Shown: positions 55,513 through 64,000 of the stretch, one piece after another
Position numbering within the stretch: the first letter of the stretch is position 1
Layout of the letters: each line of letters begins with the position of its first letter
Source of the DNA: Pseudomonas sp. NC02
Lineage (GTDB): Bacteria; Pseudomonadota; Gammaproteobacteria; Pseudomonadales; Pseudomonadaceae
NCBI RefSeq assembly: GCF_002874965.1
Contig: NZ_CP025624.1
Coordinates: 6,696,001-6,760,000, forward strand
Direction of reading: 5' to 3'
DNA length: 64,000 bases
Translations under genes and position numbers: made by a program
The notes under the pieces: model-generated
The model's database searches: none
Seen by the model: only the letters and a program-made list of their open reading frames with translations
Told to the model about the DNA's origin: nothing

Positions 55513-56019
55513 GTGGCGAAGCAAAGTTCTCAGAAATTCATCGCGCGCAACCGTGCGCCTCGGGTGCAGATCGAGTACGACGTCGAGCTCTACGGCGCCG
55601 AGAAAAAGGTCCAGCTGCCCTTCGTCATGGGCGTGATGGCCGATCTCGCCGGCAAGCCCGCCGAGCCTCTGGCGCCTGTGGCCGACCGCAAGTTCCTTGA
55701 AGTGGACGTCGACAACTTCGACTCGCGCCTCAAGGCCATGCAGCCACGCGTCGCGTTCCACGTGCCCAACGAGCTGACCGGCGAAGGCAACCTGAGCCTG
55801 GACATCACCTTCGAAAGCATGGACGACTTCAGCCCCGCCGCTGTGGCGCGCAAGGTCGATTCGCTCAAGCAACTGCTCGAAGCCCGCACCCAACTGGCCA
55901 ACCTGCTGACCTACATGGACGGCAAGACCGGCGCTGAAGAAATCATCATGAAGGCGATCAAGGACCCGGCACTGCTTCAGGCACTTGCCAGCGCGCCCAA
56001 GCCTGCAGGGGAGCAGTAA
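55513..56019 (+). CDS. tssB: T6SS sheath small subunit TssB
   Basis: A 168-residue protein that forms the contractile sheath with TssC. It begins AKQSSQKFIARNRAPRVQIE after a GTG start at 55513 (AGGAG upstream) and has YGAEKKVQLPFVMGVMADL and DFSPAAVARKVDSLKQLLEAR. Its N-terminal helix is the TagJ-binding part in the H1-type system, although no tagJ gene is present here. tssC follows after 2 bp. Confidence 0.96.
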   Translation: MAKQSSQKFIARNRAPRVQIEYDVELYGAEKKVQLPFVMGVMADLAGKPAEPLAPVADRKFLEVDVDNFDSRLKAMQPRVAFHVPNELTGEGNLSLDITFESMDDFSPAAVARKVDSLKQLLEARTQLANLLTYMDGKTGAEEIIMKAIKDPALLQALASAPKPAGEQ

Positions 56020-56021
56020 TC

Positions 56022-57518
56022 ATGACTGACAATACCGCCCGCGAAGGCACCCAGATCCTGGGTACCACCGAAGAAGCCAGCGAGTTCGCGAACCTGCTGC
56101 TGCAAGAATTCAAACCCAAGACCGAGCGTGCCCGCGAAGCCGTGGAAACCGCTGTGCGCACCCTGGCCGAGCAGGCTCTGGCCCAGACCGACCTGGTGTC
56201 CAACGACGCGATCAAGTCGATCGAATCGATCATCGCCGCCATCGACGCCAAGCTCACCGCCCAGGTCAACCAGATCATCCATCACCAGGATTTTCAGCAG
56301 CTGGAAAGCGCCTGGCGTGGCCTGCACTACCTGGTGAACAACACCGAGAGCGATGAGCAGCTGAAGATTCGCGTGCTCAACATCTCCAAGCCGGACCTGC
56401 ACAAGACCCTGAAGAAATTCAAGGGCACCGCGTGGGATCAGAGCCCGATCTTCAAGAAGATGTACGAAGAAGAATACGGCCAGTTCGGCGGCGAACCTTA
56501 CGGTTGCCTGGTGGGCGACTACTACTTCGACCAGTCGCCTCCCGACGTAGAGCTGCTGGGTGAGCTGTCGAAAGTCTGCGCCGCCATGCACGCACCGTTC
56601 ATTGCCGCCGCTTCGCCAACCGTGATGGGCATGGGCTCGTGGCAGGAACTGTCGAACCCGCGCGACCTGACCAAGATCTTCACCACCCCGGAATACGCCG
56701 GCTGGCGCTCGCTGCGTGAATCGGAAGACTCGCGCTACATCGGCCTGACCATGCCGCGCTTCCTGGCGCGCCTGCCGTACGGTGCCAAGACCGATCCGGT
56801 GGAAGCCTTCGCCTTCGAAGAAAACACCGACGGTGCCGACAGCTCCAAGTACACCTGGGCCAACGCCGCTTACGCGATGGCGGTGAACATCAACCGTTCG
56901 TTCAAACACTTCGGCTGGTGCTCGCGCATCCGTGGCGTGGAGTCGGGCGGTGAAGTCGAGAACCTGCCGGCCCACACCTTCCCGACGGATGACGGTGGCG
57001 TGGACATGAAGTGCCCGACCGAAATCGCTATCAGCGACCGCCGCGAAGCGGAACTGGCGAAGAACGGTTTCATGCCGCTGCTGCACAAGAAAAACACCGA
57101 CTTCGCTGCCTTCATCGGCGCCCAGTCGCTGCAGAAACCGGCCGAATACGATGACCCGGATGCCACCGCCAACGCCAACCTGGCCGCGCGCCTGCCGTAC
57201 CTGTTCGCCACCTGCCGTTTCGCCCACTACTTGAAATGCATCGTGCGCGACAAGATCGGTTCCTTCAAAGAGAAGGACGAGATGCAACGCTGGTTGCAGG
57301 ACTGGATCCTCAACTACGTCGACGGTGACCCGGCGCACTCCACCGAAACCACCAAGGCCCAGCATCCATTGGCTGCCGCCGAAGTGATCGTGGAAGACGT
57401 CGAAGGCAACCCGGGGTACTACAACTCCAGGTTCTACCTGCGCCCGCACTACCAGCTCGAAGGGCTGACCGTGTCGCTGCGCCTGGTATCGAAGCTGCCT
57501 TCGGCGAAAGGCGCATAA
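56022..57518 (+). CDS. tssC: T6SS sheath large subunit TssC
   Basis: A 498-residue sheath protein with the family segments LESAWRGLHYLVNNTES, LVGDYYFDQSPPDVELL, PKVC-type region AAMHAPFIAAASPTVMG and the C-terminal NPGYYNSRFYLRPHYQLEGL. TssB/TssC heterodimers polymerise around the Hcp tube, contract to fire, and are recycled by ClpV. A REP-type repeat separates it from hcp. Confidence 0.97.
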   Translation: MTDNTAREGTQILGTTEEASEFANLLLQEFKPKTERAREAVETAVRTLAEQALAQTDLVSNDAIKSIESIIAAIDAKLTAQVNQIIHHQDFQQLESAWRGLHYLVNNTESDEQLKIRVLNISKPDLHKTLKKFKGTAWDQSPIFKKMYEEEYGQFGGEPYGCLVGDYYFDQSPPDVELLGELSKVCAAMHAPFIAAASPTVMGMGSWQELSNPRDLTKIFTTPEYAGWRSLRESEDSRYIGLTMPRFLARLPYGAKTDPVEAFAFEENTDGADSSKYTWANAAYAMAVNINRSFKHFGWCSRIRGVESGGEVENLPAHTFPTDDGGVDMKCPTEIAISDRREAELAKNGFMPLLHKKNTDFAAFIGAQSLQKPAEYDDPDATANANLAARLPYLFATCRFAHYLKCIVRDKIGSFKEKDEMQRWLQDWILNYVDGDPAHSTETTKAQHPLAAAEVIVEDVEGNPGYYNSRFYLRPHYQLEGLTVSLRLVSKLPSAKGA

Positions 57519-57527
57519 CACCGTCGC

Positions 57528-57626
57528 TCGTTCCCACGCTCCGCGTGGGAATGCCGCCCGGGACGCTCCGCGTCCCAGTGACGCAGAGCGTCACAAGATG
57601 CGTTACCACGCAGAGCGTGGGAACGA
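57528..57626. repeat. REP-type palindromic element between tssC and hcp
   Basis: A 99-bp element of nested palindromes: TCGTTCCCACGCTC at the left end is the exact complement of GAGCGTGGGAACGA at the right end. Inside lie CCCACGCTCCGCGTGGG, GGGACGCTCCGCGTCCC and GTGACGCAGAGCGTCAC, each a perfect or near-perfect hairpin. This family is different from the TGTGGGAGCGGG REPs elsewhere in the window. Confidence 0.88.
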
Positions 57627-57671
57627 TCAGCGTTAACAAATTCTGTGGCTCAGACCACACAGGGAGAAAAC

Positions 57672-58160
57672 ATGGCTGTTGATATTTTCATCAAGATCGG
57701 CGACATCAAGGGCGAGTCCATGGACAAGGCCCACAAGGACGAAATCGACGTGTTGAACTGGAGCTGGGGCATGGCCCAGTCCGGCAACATGCACGTGGGC
57801 GGTGGCGGCGGTGCGGGCAAGGTGAACATCCAGGACCTGTCGCTGACCAAGTACGTCGACAAGGCCTCGCCCAACCTGATGATGCACTGCGCGAGCGGCA
57901 AGCACATCGACAAGGTCACGCTGACCGTGCGCAAGGCCGGCGGTGAAAGCCAGGTCGAGTACATGATCATCAACCTGGAAGAAGTGCTGGTCACCTCCCT
58001 GAGCACCGGTGGTTCGGGCAGCGATGACCGCCTGACCGAAAACGTGACCCTGAACTTTGCCCAGGTGATGGTGGACTACCAGCCACAGAAAGCCGACGGC
58101 ACCAAAGACGGCGGCGCGATCAAGTTTGGCTGGAACATTCGCTCCAACACCAAACGCTGA
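57672..58160 (+). CDS. hcp: T6SS tube protein Hcp
   Basis: A 162-residue Hcp starting MAVDIFIKIGDIKGESMDK with the WSWGMAQSGNMHVGGGGGAG loop and the C-terminal GGAIKFGWNIRSNTKR. Hcp hexamers stack into the inner tube and can chaperone small effectors. Length and sequence follow the Hcp1 type. GGGAGAAA precedes the ATG. It is flanked by a REP-type element upstream and a hairpin downstream, both likely to isolate or stabilise its mRNA. Confidence 0.97.
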   Translation: MAVDIFIKIGDIKGESMDKAHKDEIDVLNWSWGMAQSGNMHVGGGGGAGKVNIQDLSLTKYVDKASPNLMMHCASGKHIDKVTLTVRKAGGESQVEYMIINLEEVLVTSLSTGGSGSDDRLTENVTLNFAQVMVDYQPQKADGTKDGGAIKFGWNIRSNTKR

Positions 58161-58170
58161 TTGCCCCTGT

Positions 58171-58193
58171 AGCCGCCACCCCAAGTGGCGGCT
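58171..58193 (+). terminator. Hairpin between hcp and tssE
   Basis: AGCCGCCAC-cccaa-GTGGCGGCT is a perfect 9-bp GC-rich stem 10 bp after the hcp stop with no T-tract. It could protect the 3' end of hcp mRNA or partly attenuate transcription into tssE. Confidence 0.55.
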
Positions 58194-58238
58194 GCAAGCC
58201 CCCTGTTCCTCTCGCAACCCGTCCGTGGAGCTGCTTTG

Positions 58239-58754
58239 GTGGTAACTGAAATTGCTTCCCGCGATCGCCTGCAACCGTCCCTGCTGGACCGGTTGACCGA
58301 CGATGACCCGACCAATCCCAAGGAAAGCGCCGACAAACGCGTGCTGTCCCTGAGCCAATTGAAAGCCTCGGTGCTGCGTGACCTGACGTGGCTGCTCAAC
58401 ACCACCTCACTGCTCAACGCCGATGCCACGCTGCACACGCCGGCCGGTACGTCGGTGGTCAATTACGGGCTGCCGGCGCTGGCGGGCAACAGTGTCTCCA
58501 GTATCGACATCAGCGCCCTGGAAGCCTTGATTAGACAAGCCATCGCCACCTTCGAACCGCGCATCCTGCGCCACACCTTGCGGGTCAAGGCACGCGTCGG
58601 CCACGGTGAGATGAACCACAACGCCCTGAGTTTCGAGATCGAAGGCGACCTGTGGGCGCAGCCGGTGCCGTTGCGCCTGTTGCTGCAAACCGACCTGGAC
58701 CTGGAGTCCGGCCATGTGCGTGTGGTCAACGCCGACCAGCGGAGACGCCCATGA
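58239..58754 (+). CDS. tssE: T6SS baseplate protein TssE (gp25-like)
   Basis: A 171-residue gp25-like baseplate wedge component. It has [17 protein letters not shown] at the N-terminus, then [20 protein letters not shown] and [17 protein letters not shown] start it at GTG 58239, with GGAG 8 bases upstream; TTG 58236 is an alternative and the frame opens further upstream in non-coding sequence. The stop overlaps the tssF start (ATGA). In P. aeruginosa HSI-I, tagJ would lie between hcp and this gene; only 78 bp separate them here. Confidence 0.92.
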   Translation: MVTEIASRDRLQPSLLDRLTDDDPTNPKESADKRVLSLSQLKASVLRDLTWLLNTTSLLNADATLHTPAGTSVVNYGLPALAGNSVSSIDISALEALIRQAIATFEPRILRHTLRVKARVGHGEMNHNALSFEIEGDLWAQPVPLRLLLQTDLDLESGHVRVVNADQRRRP

Positions 58755-60610
58755 ACCCGCGCCTGCTGGAGCTGTACAACCAGGAACTGCACCACGTGCG
58801 CGAAAGCGCCGCCGAGTTCGCCAAGGAATACCCGAAGATCGCCAGTCGGCTGACCCTGTCCGGCATGGACTGCGCCGACCCGTACGTCGAGCGTTTGCTC
58901 GAAGGCTTTGCGTATCTCACGGCCCGGGTCCAGCTCAAGCTCGACGCCGAGTACCCGACCTTCACCAACAACCTGCTGGAGATCGCCTACCCGCACTACC
59001 TGGCGCCGACCCCGTCGATGACCGTGGTGCAGTTGCAGGCCGATCCCGATGAAGGCTCCCTGGCCAGTGGTTTTCCACTGCCCCGCGACACCGTCCTGCG
59101 CGCCGCCTTGGGCCGCGAAACCCAGACCTGCTGCGAGTACCGCACCGCGCACCCGGTGACGCTGTGGCCGTTGCAGGTCGCCCAGGCCGAGTACTTCGGC
59201 AACCCGTCCGCCGTGCTCGGGCGGTTGGCCGCCAGCGAACCCAAGGCCAAGGCCGGCCTGCGCCTGACCTTGCGTACCGGCGCCGAGCTGCCGTTCAACA
59301 GCCTGGCGCTGGATAATTTGCCGTTGTACCTCAGCGGTGCCGACGAGCAACCGTTCCGCCTCTACGAACAACTGCTGGGCAATGCCTGCGCGGTGTTCGC
59401 GCGCAAGCCCGGCGGTGATTGGGTTGAACGCCTGCCGCCGGATGCCTTGCGCTCCCGGGGTTTCGATGACGCCGATGCGGCGATGCCGGTGGTGCCGCGA
59501 GCGTTCCAGGGCTATCGCTTGCTCCAGGAATACTTCGCCCTGCCCCACCGTTTTCTGTTCGTCGAATTCGCTGAACTGAACCGTGCAGTCAAACGCTGTG
59601 ACGGCCAGGAACTGGAACTGATCGTGCTGTTCGACCGTCACGATCCAAGCCTGGAAGGCAGCGTCGGCAAGGCGCAATTCGTGCCGTTCTGCACCCCGGC
59701 AATCAACCTGTTTCCCAAGCGTGTGGACCGGATTCACTTGTCCGAGCGGGTCAACGAACACCATGTGATCGCCGACCGCACGCGGCCGATGGATTTCGAG
59801 ATTCACTCCTTGAGCGGCATCACGGGCCACGGCACCGGACCGGAGCAGCCGTTCCTGCCGTTCTACGCGGTACGCGATCCGTCGCGCTATGGCCGTGACC
59901 AGGCTTACTACACGGTGCGTCGCGAACCCCGCGTGTTGTCCAGCGACCAGCGCCGCAGCGGGCCGCGCTCCACCTATGTGGGCAGCGAAACCTTCGTCAG
60001 CCTGGTGGACACCCAGCAAGCCCCGTACCGCCATGACCTGCGCCAACTGGGCGTGACCGCACTGTGCACCAACCGCGACTTGCCGCTGTTCATGAGCGTG
60101 GGCAACGGCAAGACCGACTTCACCCTGGCCGACAGTGCGCCGGTCTTGGCCGTGCGCTGCGTCGCCGGGCCAAGCCGCCCGCGCGCCAGCCATGCCCATG
60201 ACGCCAAGGCCTGGCGCCTGATCAGCCAGTTGTCGTTGAACTACCTGTCGCTGAGCGAGCAAGGCCAGGGCGCCGCCGCGCTGCGTGAACTGCTGCGCCT
60301 GTATGGCGACAGCAACGACGCCGCCCTGCAATTGCAGATCGAAGGCCTGCGGGAAGTCAGCAGCAAGGCGGTGACCCGGCGCCTGCCGATGCCCGGCCCG
60401 ATCGTGTTTGGCCGCGGCCTTGAGATCACTCTGGAATTTGATGAAAACGCGTTCCGCGGCACCGGCGTGTTCCTGCTCGGTGCGGTGTTTGAACGGTTCC
60501 TGGCACGCTATGTGTCGATCAACAGTTTTACCGAGACGGTGATCCGTACCACCGAACGCGGCGAGATCATGCGATGGAAAGCCAAGCCCGGACGCCGTCC
60601 GACCCTGTGA
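58751..60610 (+). CDS. tssF: T6SS baseplate protein TssF
   Basis: A 619-residue baseplate component starting [20 protein letters not shown], the canonical TssF N-terminus, with [31 protein letters not shown] and the C-terminal [18 protein letters not shown]. TssF and TssG bind each other in the wedge. The start overlaps tssE by ATGA and the end overlaps the next gene. Confidence 0.96.
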   Translation: MNPRLLELYNQELHHVRESAAEFAKEYPKIASRLTLSGMDCADPYVERLLEGFAYLTARVQLKLDAEYPTFTNNLLEIAYPHYLAPTPSMTVVQLQADPDEGSLASGFPLPRDTVLRAALGRETQTCCEYRTAHPVTLWPLQVAQAEYFGNPSAVLGRLAASEPKAKAGLRLTLRTGAELPFNSLALDNLPLYLSGADEQPFRLYEQLLGNACAVFARKPGGDWVERLPPDALRSRGFDDADAAMPVVPRAFQGYRLLQEYFALPHRFLFVEFAELNRAVKRCDGQELELIVLFDRHDPSLEGSVGKAQFVPFCTPAINLFPKRVDRIHLSERVNEHHVIADRTRPMDFEIHSLSGITGHGTGPEQPFLPFYAVRDPSRYGRDQAYYTVRREPRVLSSDQRRSGPRSTYVGSETFVSLVDTQQAPYRHDLRQLGVTALCTNRDLPLFMSVGNGKTDFTLADSAPVLAVRCVAGPSRPRASHAHDAKAWRLISQLSLNYLSLSEQGQGAAALRELLRLYGDSNDAALQLQIEGLREVSSKAVTRRLPMPGPIVFGRGLEITLEFDENAFRGTGVFLLGAVFERFLARYVSINSFTETVIRTTERGEIMRWKAKPGRRPTL

Positions 60611-61617
60611 GTACCCTGGATGCGATGCATCAGGAGCCCTGGGAATATGACTTCTTCCAGGCGCTGCGGCGCATCGAGTGCGAATCGCCGAACCTGCCAC
60701 GCCTGGGGCATTCCCTGCGCCTGGCGGATGACCCGCTGCGTCTCGGGCAACAGGCCGATTGCACCTTTGCGCCGGCCACACTGGCCTCGGTCGAACCTGG
60801 GGCCGAAGGCCAGCCGGCACGGCTGGAGCAGTTCTTCTTCGGCCTCGGCGGCCCCAACGGCCCGCTGCCGCTGCACATCACCGAGTACGTGCGTGAGCGC
60901 CAGCGCAACAACGCCGACAGCACCAGCAAGCGCTTCCTGGATGTGTTCCACCATCGCCTGCTGACCCTGTTTTATCGTGCCTGGGCCGAGGCACGGCCTA
61001 CCGTCAGCCATGACCGCCCGGACGATGACTACTGGTCGGCGCGCCTCGCCGCATTGAGCGGTCGCGGCACCCCGAGCCTGCTCAACCAGGGCCTGATCCC
61101 CGACACGGCGAAGCTGCATTACAGCGGCCACCTGTCGGCACAAACCCGCTATCCGGACGGCCTGAAGGCGATTCTCGGCGAGTACTTCGGCCTGCCGGTG
61201 GAGATCGAAGAATACGTCGGCCAATGGCTGGAGCTGCCCGAGCGCAGCCGCGTGAGTGTCAGCGCCAACCAGCTGGGCGTGGACTTTTGCCTGGGCAGCC
61301 ATGTGTGGGACCGCCAGCATAAATTCCGCATTCGCCTGGGCCCGCTGAAGCTCGATGACTACATGGGCATGCTGCCCGGCAGCCAGCCGTTCAACGAGCT
61401 GGTGGCGTGGGTCGCCGAGTACCTGGGCCACGAACTGGACTGGGACCTGAATCTGGTTCTGCAACAACCGGAAGTGCCGGCCCTGCAACTCAGCGGCCAG
61501 TTCCGCCTGGGCTTCAACACCTGGCTCGGCCAACCCGAGCATGACGCCAACGACCTAATCCTGGCCCGGCATTACGCCGAACACGCCAACACCTCAAGGA
61601 ATCCAGAGCATGGGTGA
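60574..61617 (+). CDS. tssG: T6SS baseplate protein TssG
   Basis: A protein of up to 347 residues with the TssG landmarks EPWEYDFFQALRRIECESP, RLGHSLRLADDPLRLGQ and QFFFGLGGPNGPLPLHITE, and C-terminal LGSHVWDRQHKFRIRLGPL. The start is uncertain: ATG 60574 overlaps tssF by 37 bp, GTG 60607 makes a neat 4-base overlap with the tssF stop, and ATG 60625 is also in frame. The stop overlaps the clpV start by 8 bp. Confidence 0.94.
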   Translation: MESQARTPSDPVSTLDAMHQEPWEYDFFQALRRIECESPNLPRLGHSLRLADDPLRLGQQADCTFAPATLASVEPGAEGQPARLEQFFFGLGGPNGPLPLHITEYVRERQRNNADSTSKRFLDVFHHRLLTLFYRAWAEARPTVSHDRPDDDYWSARLAALSGRGTPSLLNQGLIPDTAKLHYSGHLSAQTRYPDGLKAILGEYFGLPVEIEEYVGQWLELPERSRVSVSANQLGVDFCLGSHVWDRQHKFRIRLGPLKLDDYMGMLPGSQPFNELVAWVAEYLGHELDWDLNLVLQQPEVPALQLSGQFRLGFNTWLGQPEHDANDLILARHYAEHANTSRNPEHG

Positions 61618-64000
61618 AATCAGTCGCGCCGCACTGTTCGGCAAACTCAACAGTGTGGCCTACAAGGCCATCGAAGCCGCCACCGTGTTCTGCAAGCTGC
61701 GGGGCAACCCGTACGTGGAACTGGCCCACTGGTTTCACCAGTTGCTGCAACTGCAGGACTCTGACCTGCACCGCATCATTCGACAGTTCAATGTCGAGCC
61801 GGCGCGTCTGGCCCGCGACCTGACCGAAGCCCTGGACCGCCTGCCCCGTGGCTCGACGTCGATCACTGACTTGTCGTCCCATGTAGAAGAAGCGGTCGAG
61901 CGTGGCTGGGTCTACGGCAGCCTGATGTTTGGCGAAAGCCAGGTGCGCACCGGTTACCTGGTGCTGGGAATTCTCAAGACGCCGAGCCTGCGCCATGCGC
62001 TGTTGGGCTTGTCCGGTGAGTTCGACAAGATCAAGGCCGAAGCCCTGAGCGAACGCTTTGATGAATACGTCGGCGACTCGCCCGAAAATGCACTGAGTGC
62101 CAGCGACGGTTTCAACGCCGGTGCTGTACCGGGCGAGGCCAGCGGCGCCATGGCCCCGAGCGCAATGGGCAAGCAGGAAGCCCTCAAGCGCTTCACCGTC
62201 GACCTGACCGAACAGGCCCGCAGCGGCAAGCTCGACCCGATCGTCGGGCGTGACGAAGAGATCCGCCAACTGGTGGACATCCTCATGCGTCGCCGCCAGA
62301 ACAACCCGATCCTTACCGGTGAAGCCGGCGTCGGCAAGACCGCCGTGGTCGAAGGCTTCGCCCTGCGCATCGTCGCCGGCGACGTACCACCCGCGCTGAA
62401 AGATGTGGAACTGCGCAGCCTCGATGTCGGCCTGCTGCAAGCCGGCGCGAGCATGAAAGGCGAGTTCGAACAACGCCTGCGCCAGGTCATCGAAGACGTC
62501 CAGGCTTCGCCGAAACCGATCATCCTGTTTATCGACGAAGCCCACACCCTGGTAGGTGCCGGTGGCGCCGCCGGGACCGGTGACGCGGCCAACCTGCTCA
62601 AGCCTGCCCTGGCCCGTGGCACCTTGCGTACCGTGGCCGCCACCACCTGGGCCGAGTACAAGAAGCACATCGAAAAAGACCCGGCCCTGACCCGCCGTTT
62701 CCAGGTGGTGCAAGTGGCCGAGCCGTCGGAAGACAAGGCGTTGCTGATGATGCGCGGCGTGGCTTCGACCATGGAAAAACACCATCAGGTGCAGATCCTC
62801 GACGAAGCGCTGGAAGCGTCAGTGAAGCTGTCCCACCGCTACATTCCGGCGCGTCAATTGCCGGACAAATCCGTGAGCCTGCTGGACACCGCCTGCGCCC
62901 GCGTCGCCATCAGCCTGCACGCGGTGCCGGCAGAAGTCGACGACAGCCGCCGCCGTATCGAGGCACTGGAAACCGAGCTGCAAATCATCGCCCGCGAGCA
63001 CGCGATCGGCATCGCCATCGGTGCGCGCCAGACCAACAGCGAAGCGCTGCTGAGCGCCGAACGCGAGCGCCTGGCCACCCTGGAAAGCCGTTGGGCCGAA
63101 GAGAAAACCCTGGTGGATGAGTTGCTCGCCACCCGTGCGACGTTGCGCGAAAAATCCGGTGTCGTGGACAGCGGCGATGACCAATTGCGTGCCCAATTGG
63201 TAGACCTGCAACAACGCCTTAGCACCCTGCAAGGTGAAACTCCGCTGATCCTGCCGACCGTGGATTACCAGGCCGTGGCCTCGGTGGTCGCCGACTGGAC
63301 CGGCATCCCGGTGGGCCGCATGGCCCGCAACGAACTGGAGACGGTGCTCAACCTCGACCAGCACCTGAAGAAACGCATCATCGGCCAGGACCACGCCTTG
63401 CAGATGATCGCCAAGCGCATCCAGACCTCCCGCGCCGGCCTCGACAACCCGAGCAAGCCGATTGGCGTGTTCATGCTCGCCGGCACCTCCGGCGTGGGCA
63501 AGACCGAAACCGCCCTGGCCCTGGCCGAAGCCATGTACGGCGGTGAGCAGAACGTGATCACCATCAACATGAGCGAGTTCCAGGAAGCCCACACCGTGTC
63601 CACCCTCAAGGGTGCGCCACCGGGCTACATTGGCTATGGCGAAGGTGGCGTGCTGACCGAAGCCGTGCGGCGCAAACCCTACAGCGTGGTGCTGCTGGAC
63701 GAGGTGGAAAAAGCCCACCCGGACGTGCATGAAATCTTCTTCCAGGTGTTCGACAAAGGCGTGATGGAAGACGGCGAAGGCCGGGTGATCGACTTCAAGA
63801 ACACCTTGATCCTGCTGACCACCAACGCCGGTACCGAGTTGATTTCCCGGGTCTGCAAAGACCCGGCGAACATCCCCGAGCCCGAGGAAATCGCCAAGGC
63901 CCTGCGCCAGCCGCTGCTGGAGATTTTCCCGCCGGCGCTGCTCGGCCGCCTGGTGACCATTCCGTACTACCCGCTGAGCGACGAGATGCTCAAGGCAATC
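61610..64000 (+). CDS. clpV: T6SS sheath-recycling ATPase ClpV (partial, C-terminus off the right edge)
   Basis: The first 797 residues of a ClpB/Hsp100-type AAA+ ATPase. It begins MGEISRAALFGKLNSVAYKA (N-domain that binds TssC), has Walker A GEAGVGKT at 237-244 and Walker B ILFIDEAHTL, a shortened middle coiled coil (about 450-540), then the second ATPase domain with GTSGVGKT at 625-632 and VVLLDEVEKAHPD. ClpV unfolds contracted sheath for reuse. ClpV proteins are usually close to 900 residues, so about 100 are missing at the edge. Confidence 0.96.
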   Translation, partial: MGEISRAALFGKLNSVAYKAIEAATVFCKLRGNPYVELAHWFHQLLQLQDSDLHRIIRQFNVEPARLARDLTEALDRLPRGSTSITDLSSHVEEAVERGWVYGSLMFGESQVRTGYLVLGILKTPSLRHALLGLSGEFDKIKAEALSERFDEYVGDSPENALSASDGFNAGAVPGEASGAMAPSAMGKQEALKRFTVDLTEQARSGKLDPIVGRDEEIRQLVDILMRRRQNNPILTGEAGVGKTAVVEGFALRIVAGDVPPALKDVELRSLDVGLLQAGASMKGEFEQRLRQVIEDVQASPKPIILFIDEAHTLVGAGGAAGTGDAANLLKPALARGTLRTVAATTWAEYKKHIEKDPALTRRFQVVQVAEPSEDKALLMMRGVASTMEKHHQVQILDEALEASVKLSHRYIPARQLPDKSVSLLDTACARVAISLHAVPAEVDDSRRRIEALETELQIIAREHAIGIAIGARQTNSEALLSAERERLATLESRWAEEKTLVDELLATRATLREKSGVVDSGDDQLRAQLVDLQQRLSTLQGETPLILPTVDYQAVASVVADWTGIPVGRMARNELETVLNLDQHLKKRIIGQDHALQMIAKRIQTSRAGLDNPSKPIGVFMLAGTSGVGKTETALALAEAMYGGEQNVITINMSEFQEAHTVSTLKGAPPGYIGYGEGGVLTEAVRRKPYSVVLLDEVEKAHPDVHEIFFQVFDKGVMEDGEGRVIDFKNTLILLTTNAGTELISRVCKDPANIPEPEEIAKALRQPLLEIFPPALLGRLVTIPYYPLSDEMLKAI

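Noticed and set aside
58161..58238. A hidden or degraded tagJ between hcp and tssE
   Set aside because: Only 78 bp are present, holding a hairpin and the tssE ribosome site; there is no room for even a remnant.
58463..60820. 785-codon minus-strand open frame opposite tssF
   Set aside because: tssF is clearly real on the plus strand; the antisense frame is a by-product of high GC at third positions.

Overview
The window is a GC-rich, densely coded chromosome segment from a Pseudomonas of the fluorescens type. Several things point there: a 259-residue Crc, an AlgC of about 465 residues, the gene string yicC-gmk-rpoZ-spoT-ridA, a dadA/dadR pair, and intergenic REP inverted repeats built on TGTGGGAGCGGGCTTGCTCG. 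The species was not determined, and all homology calls rest on reading the proteins, not on a search.

Layout. 1-10.7 kb is amino-acid and polyamine catabolism: dadA (cut by the left edge), dadR, a YkgJ-like cysteine-cluster protein, a PauB-type oxidase, a DUF1127 protein divergent from a MocR regulator, a phospholipase-D-like lipoprotein, an MFS transporter, a PauC-type aldehyde dehydrogenase and a cupin protein. 10.7-27.6 kb is core housekeeping: rpmG/rpmB, a dipeptide-type binding protein, radC, coaBC, dut, algC, argB, pyrE, crc, a DUF4870 protein, rph, yicC, gmk, rpoZ, spoT, ridA, a lipoprotein and an SDR-like protein. 27.7-31.8 kb is iron uptake: exbB-exbD-tonB, then a cupredoxin/FTR1 permease/P19 operon behind a good Fur-box match. 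31.9-36.9 kb holds oxyR, recG, an HDOD protein and a small SCP2-like protein.

37.0-64.0 kb is a type VI secretion locus with the gene order of Pseudomonas aeruginosa HSI-I. The left arm, on the minus strand and read from the centre, is fha, tssJ, tssK, tssL, tssM, tagF, pppA, ppkA, tagT, tagS, tagR, tagQ. The right arm, on the plus strand, is tssA, tssB, tssC, hcp, tssE, tssF, tssG, clpV, with clpV cut by the right edge. The two arms diverge from a 403-bp region. Baseplate, sheath, tube, membrane complex, recycling ATPase and the threonine-phosphorylation switch (TagQRST-PpkA-PppA-Fha-TagF) are all present. A tagJ gene, expected between hcp and tssE, is absent, and no VgrG, PAAR or effector/immunity pair lies inside the window.

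The most useful non-coding observations are a cluster of six GGA motifs in the fha leader (candidate Rsm/Csr control), tandem hairpins before a GTG-started tssA, a REP-type element and a hairpin flanking hcp, CTGTAT repeats between the DUF1127 gene and its MocR neighbour, and a Fur box before the ferrous iron operon. I found no tRNA, rRNA, CRISPR array, integrase or insertion sequence.
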